Below are positions 61,760-64,000 of a stretch of DNA of 64,000 nt, one piece after another; within the stretch, counting starts at the first letter, position 1; each line of letters starts with the position of its first letter. The notes beneath the pieces were generated by a model. That model saw only the letters and a list, made by a program, of their open reading frames with translations, made no database searches and had not been told where the DNA came from. The DNA is from Plantibacter sp. ME-Dv--P-122b (lineage in GTDB: Bacteria > Actinomycetota > Actinomycetes > Actinomycetales > Microbacteriaceae), in contig NZ_JARVSC010000001.1 of assembly GCF_030209375.1 (NCBI RefSeq), positions 496,001 to 560,000 of the forward strand. The letters run 5' to 3'. The translations under genes were made by a program, and so were the position numbers.

Positions 61760-62703
61760 TGCCCATGACCCGTACCCGTCCGGCTCCGGCCGCCGCAGCC
61801 TTCCTGCTGACCGCGGACGAGCTCCACGTGCTGGAGCACCGCACGCCGCACATCGTGCTACCGCCCGCCTTCCACACCGAATGGGGCCCGGAGGTGTCGC
61901 CCGCCGAAGTCAGCGAGCGCGAGCAGCGAGCCGTCGCGCGGCTCCGTGAGCGGCGACTCCTCGCCCGCGGCGACGACAGCCTCCCGGACGACCTCACCGC
62001 TGACGTCGATCCCGATTTCGCCGCCTTCCTGTCGATGCCGCAGTTCGCGACGGCGGCCGTCGACGCCTCCTGCTGGACCCTCGACCGGACGGCGATCCAG
62101 TCCGTCTCGGTGATCGGTGCGCACGCCCTGGCGCTGCTGCGGACGCAGCGGGTCGACCACTCGGACGCGTCCGTCGCCGAGCACGGCGCGGCGGCGCGCG
62201 ACGAGGACGCCGTCGAGATCCGCGCCTTCGACACCGCCGGCCTGGCGCAGCAACTCCTGCGCCCCCTCTCCGCGCTCCATGACGTCCCCGACTCACGGGG
62301 CCGTTCCACGGACGTCGTCGTCCTCCCGCTCGCCGATGCCGAGGCGCTCGTCCTGGCGCTCCGCCAGGACCGACCGGACGTCGTCGGCGCGGTCGTCGAG
62401 CAGCTCCACAGCCCGCGGGCCGCAGTGTTGCTCGGCGGCGTCGCCCAGCGGATCGACGGCGGCTTCCGGCTCGACGCGCTGTCCCGGACCGGTGAGCCCC
62501 TGCGGCGGTGGACGGACACCTGGCTCCGCGGCGCGGACGGCTGGGTCGCCGTGTCGGTCGACGCGCCGGACCTCGATGCGACGGGCATGGACGCGTCCAC
62601 CGTCGCCGAGGGGACCCGGGTCTCGCTTCGAGCCGTCCGTCGAGCGGACATCGTCGCTGAAGTGCTGGCGATCGCCGCGACCATCCAGGGAGCACGGTCG
62701 TGA
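61759..62703 (+). CDS. EspG-like type VII secretion-associated protein
   Basis: A cytoplasmic protein of about 314 residues. Its opening FLLTADELHVLEHRTPHIVLPPAFHTEWGP resembles the start of ESX EspG chaperones, which bind secreted substrates in the cytosol. The mixed alpha/beta pattern and length agree. The similarity is only by eye and the family call is tentative. ATG codons at 61747, 61759 and 61765 are possible; 61759 is chosen because it overlaps the previous stop. It overlaps the next gene by GTGA. Confidence 0.55.
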   Translation: MPMTRTRPAPAAAAFLLTADELHVLEHRTPHIVLPPAFHTEWGPEVSPAEVSEREQRAVARLRERRLLARGDDSLPDDLTADVDPDFAAFLSMPQFATAAVDASCWTLDRTAIQSVSVIGAHALALLRTQRVDHSDASVAEHGAAARDEDAVEIRAFDTAGLAQQLLRPLSALHDVPDSRGRSTDVVVLPLADAEALVLALRQDRPDVVGAVVEQLHSPRAAVLLGGVAQRIDGGFRLDALSRTGEPLRRWTDTWLRGADGWVAVSVDAPDLDATGMDASTVAEGTRVSLRAVRRADIVAEVLAIAATIQGARS

Positions 62704-64000
62704 GCGGGATCACGGTCTCCGGCGGAGCCGGGGGTGTCGGCGCGAAGCTCGACGACATGCGGCTGCAGGCCCAGCAACTCGCCACGTTGTCGACCGAGCT
62801 GATCGGGCGTTCGGGTACGGCCGCTGCGAAGGCGGTCGACGGCGACCTGCTCGAATCCATGATCCTGTCGCCGGTGACCGGGGCGGCTGCGGAAGGCGCC
62901 ATCGTCCTCGCCTCCGGTTCCCTCCTCCTCGTGGCGACCGAGACCGGCGTCTCCGCCGTCTTCCTCGAGGGCGCCGTCGTCGCCTACGAGACCGCCGACC
63001 AGCTGATCGCCGCGGCGACGGTCGCCCTCCACAACGGGGTCGCCTTCGTCATCGGCGTGCTCGCGGTGCCGGTCGGCCTCGTCGCAGCGGCGGGCGTGGC
63101 GGTGGTGGGCGGGGCGTGGATGCTCACCGTCGCCGGCGTCAACATCGTGGTCGAGGGCGTCGACTCGCTGGTCGAGGGTGCCGAGCAGACGCTGGACCAG
63201 ATCGGCGACAACCCCTGGCTGCTGCTGTCACCGGCCGGTGTCGCAGGACTCTTCACCGCCAACTCGATCGCCGCCTACTCGCCGCAGGAGGTCATCGACC
63301 GGACCGCCGCGACGTATGCGGATGCACTCGCGAGACTGCAGGAGCTCGCCCCGGTCGCGGCCCAGGCGGCCAACGAGTGGCTGGGCGACAACGCGTGGAT
63401 CGAGGACATCCTCACCGACGGTGCCCCAGGCCTGCTGGCCGGCCTCACCTTCCTCCCCGGGCTGTTGCCCGGCTTCAACGGACTCATGTCGGTCGTCACC
63501 GGGCAGGGCTGGCCGCCGCTCACCTATGAGCAGGCGATCGACGCCATCGCCACCGGTGGCGGCCGGTTCGGCCTCTTCGACGATGGGCAGGGCGGCCTCG
63601 CCATGGATCCCGACGACCCCTCACAACCGCTCGCCGTGCCTCGAGACCGAACCGTCACCGACCTCGGCGACCTCCTGCAGGGTTCGGCGGACATCGACAA
63701 GGGTGAGGACGAGCTCAGCAACATCCGCGTGATCCAGTCGGCCGGACCGCCGCCGAGCTGGATCGTGCAGATCCCGAGCACGCAGGTCTGGGATCCGCAC
63801 GGTGGCGCGATCTCGAACGACCTCACCTCGGACATCGCTGCCATGCAGGGTGAACAGGCGGCGCTCGGCCAGGCGGTGAAGGACGCGATGGCCGCCGCCG
63901 GCATCGCTCCGACGGATCCGGTGATGCTCGAGGGCTTCAGCCTCGGCGGGATCACGGCCGGGTCGCTGGCCTCGGACCCGGACTTCGGATACAACGTCAC
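62700..64000 (+). CDS. Candidate type VII effector with serine-hydrolase motif (partial)
   Basis: An open frame from the GTG at 62700 to the window end, at least 433 residues and cut off there. Residues 1-50 are helical. Residues about 60-160 are Ala/Gly/Val-rich and hydrophobic, and may contain two to three membrane-inserting helices. Near residue 355 the sequence turns into an alpha/beta-hydrolase with WIVQIPSTQVWDP and the nucleophile elbow GFSLGG (Ser414). The overlap with the EspG-like gene suggests a secreted lipase or esterase effector. The acid and histidine of the triad would lie beyond the window. Confidence 0.65.
   Translation, partial: MSGITVSGGAGGVGAKLDDMRLQAQQLATLSTELIGRSGTAAAKAVDGDLLESMILSPVTGAAAEGAIVLASGSLLLVATETGVSAVFLEGAVVAYETADQLIAAATVALHNGVAFVIGVLAVPVGLVAAAGVAVVGGAWMLTVAGVNIVVEGVDSLVEGAEQTLDQIGDNPWLLLSPAGVAGLFTANSIAAYSPQEVIDRTAATYADALARLQELAPVAAQAANEWLGDNAWIEDILTDGAPGLLAGLTFLPGLLPGFNGLMSVVTGQGWPPLTYEQAIDAIATGGGRFGLFDDGQGGLAMDPDDPSQPLAVPRDRTVTDLGDLLQGSADIDKGEDELSNIRVIQSAGPPPSWIVQIPSTQVWDPHGGAISNDLTSDIAAMQGEQAALGQAVKDAMAAAGIAPTDPVMLEGFSLGGITAGSLASDPDFGYNV

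Overview
The window is one 64 kb piece of a high-GC, chromosomal actinobacterial genome. The best fit is the Microbacteriaceae or a close relative. The signs are rpoB and rpoC with actinobacterial motifs, GTG and TTG starts, several apparent leaderless promoters (TAnnnT, six bases, start codon), an lhr-nei2 pair, a DinB/DUF664 protein and a type VII (ESX/WXG100) secretion locus. I cannot name a genus. No tRNA, rRNA, CRISPR array or insertion sequence was found.

Layout. (1) 0.1-12.0 kb holds housekeeping and accessory genes: an acyl-CoA synthetase-like ligase, a HAD-family protein, a TMEM175-like channel, the repair pair lhr-nei2, a Nudix-like protein, an acetyltransferase and a DEAD-box RNA helicase. 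(2) 12.4-30.3 kb is a coherent catabolic island. It encodes a GH127-type beta-L-arabinofuranosidase, a complete oligopeptide ABC importer, a prolyl aminopeptidase, an Xaa-Pro aminopeptidase and a GntR/FCD regulator. It also encodes the full trans-4-hydroxy-L-proline pathway: 2-epimerase, three-subunit D-hydroxyproline dehydrogenase, pyrroline-4-hydroxy-2-carboxylate deaminase and alpha-ketoglutarate semialdehyde dehydrogenase. (3) 30.3-39.7 kb holds small conserved genes (SRPBCC-like, EVE, ComB, DUF427, DinB, TspO-like, DUF1697, SprT-like, sugar dehydrogenase lipoprotein, spermidine synthase-like) and the 5-oxoprolinase genes pxpABC. (4) 39.7-47.4 kb holds rpoB-rpoC with a good promoter and a strong terminator. 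(5) 47.5-51.3 kb holds cell-envelope and membrane proteins of unknown role. (6) 51.4-64.0 kb is part of a type VII secretion locus. It has an FHA protein, WXG100-like small proteins, a 774-residue WXG-headed effector candidate, a lipoprotein, an EssC/EccC-type ATPase with its own FHA domain, an EspG-like protein and a serine-hydrolase effector candidate cut by the window edge.

The most interesting reading is that region 2 is a single system for using arabinosylated, hydroxyproline-rich plant peptides such as extensin fragments or Hyp-arabinosylated signal peptides. The GH127 enzyme and both peptidases lack signal peptides. The parts therefore suggest import of the glycopeptide first, then cytoplasmic removal of arabinose and proline-specific trimming, then conversion of free hydroxyproline to 2-oxoglutarate. 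The same dyad (consensus AMTGTGTSACACNNT) lies at the promoters of both transcription units. This points to one regulon, probably under the GntR protein encoded between them. A second finding is an identical 18-bp palindrome (ATGGGGAG-TG-CTCCCCAT) at the same distance from the -10 elements of two WXG100 transcription units. It looks like an unrecognised regulator site for this type VII locus.
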